Source: Roseicyclus marinus (lineage in GTDB: Bacteria; Pseudomonadota; Alphaproteobacteria; Rhodobacterales; Rhodobacteraceae). From it: a stretch of DNA of 64,000 nt. Under the pieces are notes generated by a model. The model ran no database searches. It was not told where the DNA came from and worked only from the letters and a program-made list of their open reading frames with translations. Position numbers and translations under genes: made by a program. How positions within the stretch are numbered: the first letter of the stretch is position 1; every line of letters starts with the position of its first letter. Below, one piece after another: positions 47,137 through 56,746 of this stretch. The stretch is from assembly GCF_030163795.1 (NCBI RefSeq), contig NZ_JASJOF010000005.1, positions 186,001 to 250,000 on the forward strand, read 5' to 3'.

Positions 47137-47891
47137 TGGCCGACCCCCACCGCAGCGCGGACGCCCGGTTCGCGCAGCGAAATGTCATCGCCGAGCCAGC
47201 GGTCGGCCTCGGGCCCGCACATCCAGACCAGCGCCTTGGCGGCCCATTCGGGGGGGATATGTTCGGACCAGTCCAGTTGGCTGACGCGGTTCACGCCGCT
47301 TTCGCGGATCGCCTGCTGCATGTCGGTGGCCACCGTGCCCGGCGACAGGCCCAGCGCCCGGATGCCCTGCCCGCCCAGTTCGGTGTGCAGGCAGGCGGTG
47401 AACATCTTGGCCCCCGCCTTTGAGGAGCAATAGGCACTCCAGCCTTCCAGCGCGTTGACGGCCGCGCCGGAACTGACCGTGATGATCGTGCCGCCACCCT
47501 GCGCCAGCATCAGCGGCACTGCGGCCCGCGCCCCGTGGAAGACACCCTTGAGGTTGATGTCGATCGCCTGCCCCCAGATGTCGGGGTCCGCCGTGGCGAT
47601 CCCGGAGATCGGGTCGATAACGCCCGCGTTATTCACCAGCACGTCGAGCCCGCCAAAGGTCGTGACAGCGGCATTCAGCGCCGTCTCGACCTCCCAGTAG
47701 CGGGTCACGTCGCAAGGCACGGCCAGCGCTTTCGCGCCAATCTCGCCCGCAAGGCCCGCGATGGCCTCGCGGTCGCGGGCGATCAGGACGACATTCGCCC
47801 CGGCCGCCGCAAAGGCACGCGCCGTCGCCGCACCGATTCCCCGGCTTGCCCCGGTGATCGCCACCGTCTTGTCCGCCACCGCACTGGTCAT
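47133..47891 (-). CDS. Short-chain dehydrogenase/reductase
   Basis: The 252-residue SDR has TGASRGIG (near 12-19), NNAG in VLVNNAGVID, the catalytic Ser in TVSSGAAV and the YxxxK pair in YCSSK. It is a classical NAD(P)-dependent oxidoreductase. The ATG was chosen because AGAGG lies 8 bases upstream; the GTG three codons earlier has no room for a ribosome-binding site. It leads an operon with the enoyl-CoA hydratase-like gene. Confidence 0.9.
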   Translation of the reverse strand: MTSAVADKTVAITGASRGIGAATARAFAAAGANVVLIARDREAIAGLAGEIGAKALAVPCDVTRYWEVETALNAAVTTFGGLDVLVNNAGVIDPISGIATADPDIWGQAIDINLKGVFHGARAAVPLMLAQGGGTIITVSSGAAVNALEGWSAYCSSKAGAKMFTACLHTELGGQGIRALGLSPGTVATDMQQAIRESGVNRVSQLDWSEHIPPEWAAKALVWMCGPEADRWLGDDISLREPGVRAAVGVGQ

Positions 47892-48064
47892 CACCGCCAC
47901 CTCTTGTCCATACCCTGTTTCCCAAGTGCTAACGCTCCGCGCCGGTCTGGGCCAGCCCCCGGATGCCGGTCACGCCGCAGGATCAGGGTATCCGCACTTG
48001 ACCCATGCGGGTCTGACCGCGAACATCATAGGGTCACCTGCGCCCTCAGCCCCGGATGGACCCA

Positions 48065-49561
48065 ATGCCCAGAGTCACCGTGTTTTCCCTTATGCTTTCC
48101 GCCCTCGCCCTGCCCCTTGCCACGCCCGCGCTGGCCGTCACCGCCGAAGAGCTTTGGGCCGAATGGCAATCGCAAGCGTCCGCCCTTGGCCAGACCATGA
48201 CCGCGACGGAGGTCGTGCCCGGCAACGGCACCCTCACGCTGCGCGGGTTCAGCACATCCTTTGCCGATCAGAACGTGACGACCGTCGGCCGCCTCGACGA
48301 GATCGTCATGACCGAGACCGGCGATGGAGCCGTGTCGATCGACCTGTCGGATGTCTACCAGATCACCATCATCTTCGAGGATCTTCCCGGCGCGCCGCCG
48401 GTCAATCTGGGCGTCAACGTGATCATGCCCGATCTGGCCATGACCGCCAGCGGCGAGGCTGGCGCGCGTCTTTACGACTATTCCGCCTCCCGCATCACCA
48501 TCGAGGAGGGGCCGATCACGGGGGGCAACGGGGCGCCGCCGACGATCGACATGATGATCGGCATCGACGACATGAGCGCGACTTATGAAATCGACGGCAG
48601 CAACCCCGAGAACATCTCCTATGTCACCGCGACGGAGATCGGCGGTATCGCCGGGGCCGTCGACGTCCTGCCCCCGCCCGGAGAGCAGGGGCGCCTGAAA
48701 CTGGTCTTTTCCGTCGGGGCCACGACGGCGACGGGATCCGGACAGCTGGGCAACCTTGCCGCGCTTGCCGCCGCGCCCAACACGATCCCTGCCGATTTCG
48801 CCCTGACGGGCGATTTCACCTATGCCGATGCCAGCATCGACGTGACCTTCGAGCACCCGCGAGATGCCTTCAACCTGTTCGCGTCGAACGCGGGCGGTAC
48901 CATCGCCGCGACCATATCGGACAGCGTTGTCGATTATCGGATCACGGCGATGGGCAGCACGACCCATGTGGCGGCACCCGATCTGCCCGCGCCCGTCAGC
49001 TTTGCCGTCGGCAGCGCCGAGATCGCCTTCAGCCTGCCGCTGGCCGCCGCCGCAGAGCCGCAGCCGATGTCCGCGCGGCTGGCCTATCGCGATGTGACCG
49101 TGGGGCCGCAGGTCTGGGCGATGGCCGACCCCTCCGGCAGTTTCCCCCGCGACCCGATCACGGTCATCGCCGACCTGACCGGCAGCCTTCAGATCCTGAC
49201 CGACCTGATGGCCGTGGACCCGATGGCGATGGGGGCACCGCCCGCGGAATTGCGCGCCCTGACACTGAACGAGTTGCAGCTGTCGGTGGGCGGGGCCAGC
49301 CTGACCGGGACGGGATCGGCCACCTTCGCGCCCGGCCCGATCCCGATGCCGGTCGGCACGGTGAACCTGCAACTGGCGGGCGGCAACGCGCTGATGGACC
49401 GGTTGCAGGCTTCGGGCCTTGTTCCGATCGAACAGATCGCCATGGCGCGCGGTCTGCTGGGGGCCTTTGCCCGGCCCGGAGCCACGCCCGACACGCTGGA
49501 AACCACGATCCAGTTCACCGAGGGTGGCGGCATTTCCGCCAATGGCGTGCCGCTCCAGTAA
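48065..49561 (+). CDS. DUF2125 secreted protein
   Basis: The 498-residue protein starts with a signal peptide (MPRVTVFSLML... ending near ALA-V, about residue 24). The rest is beta-rich and repetitive in hydrophobic/Gly pattern, and fits the DUF2125 family: AEELWAEWQSQASALGQTM near the start and a C-terminal LDP/GAF-type run. An ATG three codons upstream is also possible. It is probably periplasmic or surface-located; function unknown. A terminator follows. Confidence 0.72.
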   Translation: MPRVTVFSLMLSALALPLATPALAVTAEELWAEWQSQASALGQTMTATEVVPGNGTLTLRGFSTSFADQNVTTVGRLDEIVMTETGDGAVSIDLSDVYQITIIFEDLPGAPPVNLGVNVIMPDLAMTASGEAGARLYDYSASRITIEEGPITGGNGAPPTIDMMIGIDDMSATYEIDGSNPENISYVTATEIGGIAGAVDVLPPPGEQGRLKLVFSVGATTATGSGQLGNLAALAAAPNTIPADFALTGDFTYADASIDVTFEHPRDAFNLFASNAGGTIAATISDSVVDYRITAMGSTTHVAAPDLPAPVSFAVGSAEIAFSLPLAAAAEPQPMSARLAYRDVTVGPQVWAMADPSGSFPRDPITVIADLTGSLQILTDLMAVDPMAMGAPPAELRALTLNELQLSVGGASLTGTGSATFAPGPIPMPVGTVNLQLAGGNALMDRLQASGLVPIEQIAMARGLLGAFARPGATPDTLETTIQFTEGGGISANGVPLQ

Positions 49562-49580
49562 CCGCGCGCTCCGCGATCCG

Positions 49581-49614
49581 CCCGCCCGCGCCAGCGCACG
49601 GGCGGGATTTCTTT
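49581..49614 (+). terminator. Terminator after the DUF2125 gene
   Basis: CCCGCCCG and CGGGCGGG form a perfect 8-bp stem with a 10-base loop, followed by ATTTCTTT. It lies 20 bases past the stop and fits a factor-independent terminator. Confidence 0.6.
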
Positions 49615-49678
49615 GCCTTGCAGCGCTTGGGCACTGGCACTACCTCCGATGCTGGCCCGCAAAGCAGGAAGACCTCGC

Positions 49679-51025
49679 ATGTCCGACACACTCGCCCCCC
49701 TGACCGAAGCCCTGCTCGACGCCGCGAAGCGCGCCGGGGCCGAGGCCGCCGATGCCATCGCCATCGACGGCACCTCGCTGGAGATCGCGGTGCGCGGCGG
49801 CACGCTGGAGCAGGCCGAACGCTCCGAAGGGGTGGATATCGGCCTGCGCGTGCTGATCGGGCGGCGGCAGGCCTGCGTGTCGGCGTCGGACACGCGGCCC
49901 GAAACCCTGCGCGAAATGGCCGAACGCGCCGTGACCATGGCCCGCCTTGCGCCCGAGGATCCGACGGTGGGCCTTGCAGATCCGGCGGAACTGGCCGCTG
50001 AGCGCGATGCGCGCCATCTCGACATGTCCGACCCGTCGCCCGATCCCGACCCCGCCGCGCTGGAGGAAGCCGCCCGCCGCGCCGAGGCCGCAGCGCTGGC
50101 GGTCAAGGGCATCAGCCAAGTCCAGTCCGCAAGCGCGGGCTTTTCCCGCCGCCGGGTGCATCTGGCGGCGACCAACGGCTTTGCGGGCGGCTATGAGCGG
50201 TCCGACCACGGGCTTGGCTGCGTCGCCATCACCGGCGAAGGTCTGGGGATGGAGCGTGATTACTGCGGCGATGGGCGCAACCATGCCGCCGACCTGATGA
50301 GCCCCGAAGACATCGGGCGGATCTCCGCCGAACGGACCATCGCGCGGGCCGGTGCCCGCAAGCCGCCCACCGGGGCCTATCCGGTCATCTACGACGAACG
50401 TATCTCCTCGGGTCTGATCGGGCACCTGCTGGCCGCGACCAACGGCAGCGCCATCGTGCGCGGCGCAAGCTGGGCGCGTGCGCTTCTGGGCGAACAGGTG
50501 CTGCCCAAGGGCCTGTCGCTGATCGAGGATCCGCACCGGCCCCGCGCCTCGGCCTCCAAACCCTTCGACGCAGAGGGGCTGCCGACCGCGCGCCGCGTCA
50601 TCGTCGAGGATGGGGTGCTGACCGGCTGGACCCTTGACCTTGCCACCGGGCGGAAGCTTGGGCTGCCGTCGACCGCCAACGCCAGCCGAGGCACATCCGC
50701 GCCCCCCTCGCCCAGCAATGGCAACGTGGCGCTGACGCAAGGGGACATCGACCTTGCCGGGCTGATGGCCGAGATGGGCACGGGCCTTTTGATCACCTCG
50801 ATGATCGGCTCTTCGATCAACCCCACCACGGGCGATTATTCGCGCGGGGCTTCGGGGTTCTGGGTGGAAAAGGGGCAGATCGCCTATCCGGTCAACGAAT
50901 GTACCGTGGCGGGCAACCTGCGCGACATGCTGCGCAGCCTGCGCCCCGCGAATGACGCGCGCACCCATCTGAGCCGCGTGGTTCCATCGCTTCTGGTCGA
51001 GGGGCTGACCCTTGCCGGTGCCTGA
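49679..51025 (+). CDS. pmbA: Metalloprotease-associated protein PmbA/TldE
   Basis: The 448-residue protein is the TldE/PmbA partner of the TldD metalloprotease, which together cut modified peptides such as microcins. It has the TldE pattern, including ERSEGVDIGLRVLIGRRQA near residue 45 and MIGSSINPTTGDYSRGASGFWVEKG near the end, but no HExxxH zinc site, as expected for PmbA. The start follows AGGAAGA. No tldD gene is adjacent. It overlaps the next gene. Confidence 0.9.
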   Translation: MSDTLAPLTEALLDAAKRAGAEAADAIAIDGTSLEIAVRGGTLEQAERSEGVDIGLRVLIGRRQACVSASDTRPETLREMAERAVTMARLAPEDPTVGLADPAELAAERDARHLDMSDPSPDPDPAALEEAARRAEAAALAVKGISQVQSASAGFSRRRVHLAATNGFAGGYERSDHGLGCVAITGEGLGMERDYCGDGRNHAADLMSPEDIGRISAERTIARAGARKPPTGAYPVIYDERISSGLIGHLLAATNGSAIVRGASWARALLGEQVLPKGLSLIEDPHRPRASASKPFDAEGLPTARRVIVEDGVLTGWTLDLATGRKLGLPSTANASRGTSAPPSPSNGNVALTQGDIDLAGLMAEMGTGLLITSMIGSSINPTTGDYSRGASGFWVEKGQIAYPVNECTVAGNLRDMLRSLRPANDARTHLSRVVPSLLVEGLTLAGA

Positions 51026-51797
51026 TCCGCTGGAGGATCTGGCGCTGCTGGTGGAGGCGGCGCGCGGCGCGGGCCGGATCGCCGCGCGCTATTTCCGCGA
51101 CGACCCCGAGACATGGGACAAGCCCGACGGTGCCGGCCCCGTGACCGAAGCCGATATCGCCGTCGACGAGATGCTGCGCGACCGGTTGTGCGCGGCGCGC
51201 CCCGATTATGGCTGGCTGTCCGAAGAGACGCCCGACAATCCCGAACGCCTGCAGGCCGAGCGTGTGTTCATCGTGGATCCGATCGACGGAACGCAGGCGT
51301 TCATCGAGGGCAGCTCCGCCTTTTCCCATTCGCTGGCCGTGGTCGAAGGTGGTGTGGTGGTGGCCGCGGTCGTCTACCTGCCGATCCGGGGAAAGCTTTA
51401 TGCCGCCGCGCGCGGGCATGGTGCGACGCTGAACGATATGGCCATCCGCGCGGCGGGGGAATGCGCCCTGCACGAGGCCGAGGTTCTGGCGACCAAGCAT
51501 ACGCTGGGACCTGACCATTGGCCGCGCGGCGTGCCGCCCGTGATCCGGGCCTATCGCCCCTCGCTGGCCTACCGGATGGCGCTCGTGGGCGAAGGCCGGT
51601 TCGACGGCATGGTGACCTTTCGCCCGACATGGGAATGGGACATCGCGGCGGGGGCGCTCATCATCGCGGAGGCAGGGGGGCGGGCAACGGATGCGACCGG
51701 TGCGGTGCTCCGCTTCAACAGCGCGGTGCCGCAGGTGCGCGGCGTGATGGCCGGATCGGCGGGCATTCACGGCGCGCTACTGGCTGCGCGGTCGTGA
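51012..51797 (+). CDS. Inositol monophosphatase/CysQ-type phosphatase
   Basis: The 261-residue protein has the metal-dependent phosphatase motifs: PVTEADIAVDE near 43, VDPIDGTQAF near 87-98 (metal ligands), and WEWDIAAGALIIAEAGG near 208. It may act on inositol phosphates or 3'-phosphoadenosine. The start is a TTG placed after GAGGGG; a GTG two codons later is also possible. It overlaps pmbA and heads towards the waaA-lpxK lipid A genes. Confidence 0.85.
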   Translation: MPVPDPLEDLALLVEAARGAGRIAARYFRDDPETWDKPDGAGPVTEADIAVDEMLRDRLCAARPDYGWLSEETPDNPERLQAERVFIVDPIDGTQAFIEGSSAFSHSLAVVEGGVVVAAVVYLPIRGKLYAAARGHGATLNDMAIRAAGECALHEAEVLATKHTLGPDHWPRGVPPVIRAYRPSLAYRMALVGEGRFDGMVTFRPTWEWDIAAGALIIAEAGGRATDATGAVLRFNSAVPQVRGVMAGSAGIHGALLAARS

Positions 51798-51978
51798 TAC
51801 GGAGACAGAGTGCGCTGCGCCCGGGCGGCGCTTGACCCCGAACCCGCAATGCCTAGGGTGCGCGCGCCACCCTCCCCGGCCAAGGACCCAGACCATGCCC
51901 AACCGCCCATCCCTTGCTCCCGGCGTGATCCGCAGAGCCGCCCCGCGCGCCATGATAGAAGGCTGAGGTCCGCCCGCG

Positions 51979-53286
51979 ATGACGCAATCCCTTGCCCTGT
52001 CGCTCTACCTGCTGTGGTCCAGCCTGAACGGGCCGCGCTTTGCCGAACGCAAGCTGCGCGAACGTCTGGCCGAGGGAAAGGAAGACCCCGCCCGCATCGA
52101 CGAACGGCGCGGCATCGCGGGCCGCCCCCGCCCCGATGGCCCGCTGATCTGGTTCCATGCCGCCAGCGTGGGCGAGTCGGTGGCCCTTTTGGAACTGGTC
52201 CGGCAATTGCTCGACGAACACGAGACTCTCTCCGTCCTCGTCACCACGGGAACGGTCACCTCGGCCTCTGTCATGACCGACCGGCTGCCCGATGGCGCGT
52301 TGCACCAATTCCTGCCGCTGGATGCCCGGCCCTTCGTGCGCCGCTTTCTCGACCATTGGCGGCCCGATGTGGCGGTCTGGACGGAAAGCGAGCTTTGGCC
52401 CGCCCTGATCTGCGAAACCAAGGCACGCGGCATTCCGATGGTGCTTTTGAACGCGCGCATGTCCAAGGCGAGCCATGACCGCTGGCGTTTCCTGCGCGGC
52501 ATGGCCCGGAGCCTCTTGTCCCGCTTCGACCGCGCGCTGGTGCAAGACAGCCTGACCGAGATCTACCTGCGCCGCCTTGGGTTGCCCGTCGACCGGATGG
52601 AGGTCACGGGCACCCTCAAGGAAGGCGCGGCCGCCCTGCCGGTGAAGGCGTCGGAGCTGGAGACCATGCGCGCCGAGATCGGGGGGCGACCTATCTGGGT
52701 AGCAGCCTCCACCCATCCCGGCGAAGAGGAAAAGGTGCTGGAGGCGCACCGGCTGGCGATGCGGACGAACCCGCGGCTCCTGCTGATCCTTGTGCCGCGT
52801 CACCCCGCACGCGGGGACGAGGTGGCAGGCCTCCTGACGGCGGGCGATTGGGCCTTCACGCGGCGCAGCCTCGGCGAGGGGCCCGAGGCCGAGGCACCCG
52901 TCTATCTGGCCGACACGATGGGCGAGTTGGGGCTGTGGTACCGGCTGGCCACTGTCAGCTTCGTCGGCGGCTCTTGGGAACCCATCGGCGGCCACAATCC
53001 GTTCGAGCCCGCGGCGCTGGGGTCGGCCATCCTGCACGGTCCCTATGTCACGAATTTCGTCGATATCTACCAGCGCCTGACCGAAGCGCGGGCAGCCCGG
53101 CTGGTGTCGGCCCCGCAGGCGCTTGCGACGGCGGTCGATGATCTCCTGTCGCCCGACCGCGCCGCCGCCATGGCCCATGCGGCATGGGAAGTTGTCTCGG
53201 CCGGGGCGGATGTGACGGAACGGGCGAAAACCGTCCTCCTCGACATGCTGGACGCGGCCGAAGCCGGTAGAGGGGCGCGGGGCTGA
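51979..53286 (+). CDS. waaA: 3-deoxy-D-manno-octulosonic acid transferase
   Basis: WaaA (KdtA) attaches Kdo residues to lipid IVA. The 435-residue protein shows the family pattern: HAASVGES near 61, LARTGTxxS-like VTTGTVTSASVM, an LFTESELWP-type WTESELWPALI near 135, GNLK-like TGTLKEGAAALP and a GGHNPFEPAALGSAILHGP motif near residue 340. The N-terminus has an anchor-like hydrophobic start. It is coupled to lpxK by a TGATG junction. Confidence 0.95.
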   Translation: MTQSLALSLYLLWSSLNGPRFAERKLRERLAEGKEDPARIDERRGIAGRPRPDGPLIWFHAASVGESVALLELVRQLLDEHETLSVLVTTGTVTSASVMTDRLPDGALHQFLPLDARPFVRRFLDHWRPDVAVWTESELWPALICETKARGIPMVLLNARMSKASHDRWRFLRGMARSLLSRFDRALVQDSLTEIYLRRLGLPVDRMEVTGTLKEGAAALPVKASELETMRAEIGGRPIWVAASTHPGEEEKVLEAHRLAMRTNPRLLLILVPRHPARGDEVAGLLTAGDWAFTRRSLGEGPEAEAPVYLADTMGELGLWYRLATVSFVGGSWEPIGGHNPFEPAALGSAILHGPYVTNFVDIYQRLTEARAARLVSAPQALATAVDDLLSPDRAAAMAHAAWEVVSAGADVTERAKTVLLDMLDAAEAGRGARG

Positions 53287-54278
53287 TGCGCGCGCCGGGT
53301 TTCTGGCACGGCGACCCGGGCCTCTTGTCCGCGATCCTGTCACCGCTGGGGCTGGTCTATGCCGGGGCGACGCGGCGGCGTCTGGCGCAGGGCGCCCGCC
53401 TGCGCGTCGGTGTGCCGGTCATCTGTGTCGGCAACCTGAATGCGGGCGGCACCGGCAAGACGCCCGTCGTGATCGCCCTTGCCGAACGACTGCGGGACAG
53501 GGGTATCGCGGCCCATGCCGTCAGCCGTGGCCATGGTGGCACCCTTGCGGGGCCGGTCCGGGTCGACGAACGCCGCCATGGTGCGGCCGAGACCGGGGAT
53601 GAGCCCCTGCTCCTCGCGGCCTTCCTGCCCACATGGGTCGCCAAGGATCGGGCTGCGGGCGCGCAGGCGGCGGTGGCAGCCGGGGCGCAGGTCATCGTTC
53701 TGGATGACGGGTTCCAGAACCCGGCCCTTGCTCATGATCTGTCGATCGTCGTGGTCGATGCCCATATCGGCTTCGGCAATGGACGGGTGATCCCGGCGGG
53801 CCCCTTGCGCGAACCCGTCGCCACGGGTCTGGCGCGGGCCGATCTGCTTCTGTCGATCGGGGACGAGGCGGCGCAGGCGCGCTTTGCCGGGCGTTGGGGT
53901 GGGGGCCTGTCCCTGCCCCATGTCACTGGGCGGCTCGACCCCCTGCCGATGGGCTTATCGATGAACGGCCTGCCGGTGCTGGCCTTCGCGGGCATCGGGC
54001 GGCCCGAGAAATTCTTTCAGACGCTGAAGGCGATGGGGGCCGATATCCGCGCCACCCATGCGTTGAGCGACCACCAGCCGCTCAGTGATGCGCTGATGAC
54101 CCGGATGCTGCGCGAGGCGCGGGCCATCGGCGCGCAGGTGGTGACGACAGAAAAGGACGCGGTGCGCCTGCCCCCCAACCTGCGCGCGCAGGTGATGACG
54201 GTGCCGGTGAGGTTGCGGATCGAGGATTGGACGGCCCTGGCTGCGGCATTGGACCGGGCCTTGGGTACGGCCACGTGA
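53286..54278 (+). CDS. lpxK: Tetraacyldisaccharide 4'-kinase
   Basis: LpxK phosphorylates the 4' position of lipid A precursor. The 330-residue protein has the Walker A motif NAGGTGKTP near 55, a DEPLLLA segment, and the DDGFQNPALAHDLSIVVVDA motif near 139-158. The start shares a base with the waaA stop (TGATG), so Kdo transfer and lipid A phosphorylation genes are coupled. Confidence 0.95.
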   Translation: MRAPGFWHGDPGLLSAILSPLGLVYAGATRRRLAQGARLRVGVPVICVGNLNAGGTGKTPVVIALAERLRDRGIAAHAVSRGHGGTLAGPVRVDERRHGAAETGDEPLLLAAFLPTWVAKDRAAGAQAAVAAGAQVIVLDDGFQNPALAHDLSIVVVDAHIGFGNGRVIPAGPLREPVATGLARADLLLSIGDEAAQARFAGRWGGGLSLPHVTGRLDPLPMGLSMNGLPVLAFAGIGRPEKFFQTLKAMGADIRATHALSDHQPLSDALMTRMLREARAIGAQVVTTEKDAVRLPPNLRAQVMTVPVRLRIEDWTALAAALDRALGTAT

Positions 54279-54310
54279 CCGGTTGAAGATCTGCGTCACG
54301 CGACCTGTGG

Positions 54311-55444
54311 TCAGCGCTCCGACCAATCCGCCTCGTCATCCTGACCCAACACCGGCGCGGGACGGTCCAAGGCCAGCTCCGCATCGGAAAAGCGGAAGGG
54401 TGGCCGCACGCCCGGCACGCCACCCGGCGCGATTTGGGCACCCCGTGCCACCACCTGCGGATCGGCGAAGACCTCGGCCAGATCGTTGATCGGCCCGGCC
54501 GGCACGCCCTGCGCCTCGCAGGCCGCCAGCAATTCTGCCTTGCCCATGCGCCGGGTCGCCGCGCCCAGAATGTCGGTCAGCGCCGTGCGGTTCGCGATCC
54601 GGTCGGCATTGGTCAGGTAATCGGGGTGCTCCGCCAATTCCGGCACCCCCAACACGGCGCAAAGCCGCCGGTACTGCCCGTCATTGCCGGTCGCGATGAT
54701 GATCCAGCCATCGGCGCAGTCAAAGACCTGATAAGGCACGAGGTTCGGATGGGCATTGCCGAGGCGCTGCGGCGCGACGTTCGTGGCAAGGTAATTCATC
54801 GCCTGGTTGGCCATCACGGTCACCGCCGTATCCATCAGGCTGAGGTCGATATGCTGCCCACGGCCCGTGGTCTGGCGCAGATGCAGCGCGGCAAGGATCG
54901 CGTTCGAGGCGTAAAGCCCGGTGAAGATGTCGGTGACAGCCACGCCCACCTTTTGCGGCTGGCCACCCGGTTCCCCCGTGACCGACATCAGGCCCGACAT
55001 GCCTTGGATGATGTAATCATAACCCGCGCGATGCGCGTAAGGCCCGGTCTGACCGAAGCCGGTGATCGAGCAATAGATGAGACCGGGATTGATCGCGCTG
55101 AGGCTGGCGTAATCGAGGCCGTATTTCGCAAGGCCGCCGAGCTTGAAATTCTCGATCAGCACATCTGCCCCACGCGCCAGTTCAAGGACGCGCGCGCGAC
55201 CGTCCTCGGTGCGGAAATCGGCGGTGACCGACCGCTTGCCCCGGTTGCAGGCATGAAAATAAGCCGCCGTCCGGTCGCCCTCCCGCTCGATGAAGGGCGG
55301 CCCCCAACGGCGGGTATCGTCGCCCTCGGGCGCTTCGACCTTGATCACCTCGGCGCCAAGGTCAGACAGCGTCTGACCGGCCCAAGGGCCGGCCAGGATG
55401 CGTGCCAGTTCCAGCACGCGGACACCGGCGAGGGGTGCCGTCAT
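54311..55444 (-). CDS. CaiB/BaiF-type CoA-transferase
   Basis: The 377-residue protein is a family III CoA-transferase. It has GVRVLELARILAGPWAGQTLSDLGAEVIKVE at the N-terminus, the catalytic Asp in DLSLMDTA near 182, and NAHPNLVPYQVF. It moves CoA between carboxylic acids; the acid is unknown. Its ATG overlaps the stop of the upstream DsbA-like gene. Frames extending upstream into that gene are not supported. Confidence 0.9.
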   Translation of the reverse strand: MTAPLAGVRVLELARILAGPWAGQTLSDLGAEVIKVEAPEGDDTRRWGPPFIEREGDRTAAYFHACNRGKRSVTADFRTEDGRARVLELARGADVLIENFKLGGLAKYGLDYASLSAINPGLIYCSITGFGQTGPYAHRAGYDYIIQGMSGLMSVTGEPGGQPQKVGVAVTDIFTGLYASNAILAALHLRQTTGRGQHIDLSLMDTAVTVMANQAMNYLATNVAPQRLGNAHPNLVPYQVFDCADGWIIIATGNDGQYRRLCAVLGVPELAEHPDYLTNADRIANRTALTDILGAATRRMGKAELLAACEAQGVPAGPINDLAEVFADPQVVARGAQIAPGGVPGVRPPFRFSDAELALDRPAPVLGQDDEADWSER

Positions 55445-56118
55445 TGCGCCGCGGCGATGCGCGCGTCGAGGATCGTGGCGAAATCCTCGTAGCTCATGTT
55501 CGAATGCATCTCGCCATCGATGACGAAATGGGGCGTGCCGGGGATGTCGTGCACTTCCATGTTCGCCTCGTAGGTGGCGATCATCGCTTGGGCCATGGCT
55601 GCATCGGTCAGGCAGGCGTCCAGCTGTTCGTTGGAGAGGCCGGCCACGCGCCCGATCTGGCGCAGGTTCTCGGCCACGGCGCCGGGGGCGCCTTGGGTCC
55701 ATTCGGCCTGCCGCTGGTAGATCAAGTCGACGATGCCGAAATAGCGATCCGGCCCGGCGCAGCGCGCGACCATCCCGGCCCAAAGTCCGAAACGGTCGAA
55801 ATAGACCTCGCGGTAGACGAAGCGCACCTGTCCGCTGTCGATGTAGTTTTCCTTTAGCCGCGGCATCGTGTTGCGGTGGAAGCTTGCGCAATGCGGGCAG
55901 GTGAAGGAGGCGTATTCGATCACCTCGACCGGCGCATCGGGGTCGCCCAGCACCATTTCCACCACTTCCGGCAGATCGGTCGAGGCCGCGGCCTCCTGCG
56001 CATGGGCGGCCTGCGGCAAGAGCGGCAGTTCAGGCGCACCGGCCGGGCGCAGCAGCGCATAGGTTCCGGCGGCCATGACGCCGGCACCGGCGCCCATCAT
56101 CAGGGTCCTGCGATCCAT
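55441..56118 (-). CDS. DsbA family thiol oxidoreductase
   Basis: The 225-residue protein has an N-terminal twin-Arg/hydrophobic leader (MDRRTLMMGAGAGVMAAG) and a thioredoxin fold with active site CPHC (74-77). The cis-Pro is in IPGTPHFVID near 202. Its helical insert is larger than plain thioredoxin. It probably makes or isomerises disulfides in the periplasm. It is coupled to the CoA-transferase gene, which is an unusual partner. Confidence 0.9.
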   Translation of the reverse strand: MDRRTLMMGAGAGVMAAGTYALLRPAGAPELPLLPQAAHAQEAAASTDLPEVVEMVLGDPDAPVEVIEYASFTCPHCASFHRNTMPRLKENYIDSGQVRFVYREVYFDRFGLWAGMVARCAGPDRYFGIVDLIYQRQAEWTQGAPGAVAENLRQIGRVAGLSNEQLDACLTDAAMAQAMIATYEANMEVHDIPGTPHFVIDGEMHSNMSYEDFATILDARIAAAQ

Positions 56119-56133
56119 AAGTCTTGTCTCTCC

Positions 56134-56664
56134 TTAGGTCTGTCGGGGGGTTAGCACGTTGCGGGCCAGACGCGCGAGGGCCTCTTTCAAGCGCGTGTCC
56201 TCGATACCGTCCACCCCTTCCATCGCGCGCGCAAGGCGGGCCGGGTCGGGCGGTGGCGGGGCTTTGGAGGCCGCCGCGCGAAAGGCCACCTGCCCCTCGG
56301 CAAAACCGGTTGGGGCTGTCTGGGTGATATGGACATGGGCGATGGCGCGGTAGCCGTAGCTTGCATTCACACGCTCGGCGATCCGGTCCTTCTGCATCTC
56401 GAGCACGGGGGCGTTGGACCCGGTGGTCAGCAAAACAAGGGTCCCGCCAAAGCCCCGGCCCCAGGTGATCTTGACCGGCCGCGCGATGGCGGCGATGTCC
56501 TCGCCCACGATTTCAGGCCAATGGGTCAGCAGTTTCGCCTCGCCAAAACCGCGCTTTTCGGCGGGGGCCTTCAACGCTCCGGCCAGCAATGCGCCCGCGG
56601 TTTCGAACCCGCGCTTGCGGCGGCGCGGCGGCTCTGATGCGGAAGGGGCGGGTTTGCGCGTCAT
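56134..56664 (-). CDS. DUF721/DciA-like protein
   Basis: The 176-residue protein has a basic N-terminus and then the DUF721 core: KLLTHWPEIVGEDIAAIARPVKITWGRGFGGTLVLLTTGSNAPVLEM. DciA-type proteins load or assist the replicative helicase DnaB in bacteria lacking DnaC; this protein is at the long end of the family. The ATG chosen opens MTRKPAPSAS; a TTG nine codons earlier also reads in frame. It is divergent from mutY. Confidence 0.8.
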   Translation of the reverse strand: MTRKPAPSASEPPRRRKRGFETAGALLAGALKAPAEKRGFGEAKLLTHWPEIVGEDIAAIARPVKITWGRGFGGTLVLLTTGSNAPVLEMQKDRIAERVNASYGYRAIAHVHITQTAPTGFAEGQVAFRAAASKAPPPPDPARLARAMEGVDGIEDTRLKEALARLARNVLTPRQT

Positions 56665-56746
56665 GGGTTGCCTTCGTGATCTTGAGGGCAATCTATGCGG
56701 TTACGCGGTGATAACCAATAACAGCCGGCTGGGGAGCTGATAAACC

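Noticed and set aside
51895-51966. 23-codon frame before waaA
   Set aside because: It starts MPNRPSLAPG but has no Shine-Dalgarno site, is Pro/Arg-rich and shows no sign of a regulatory leader role.
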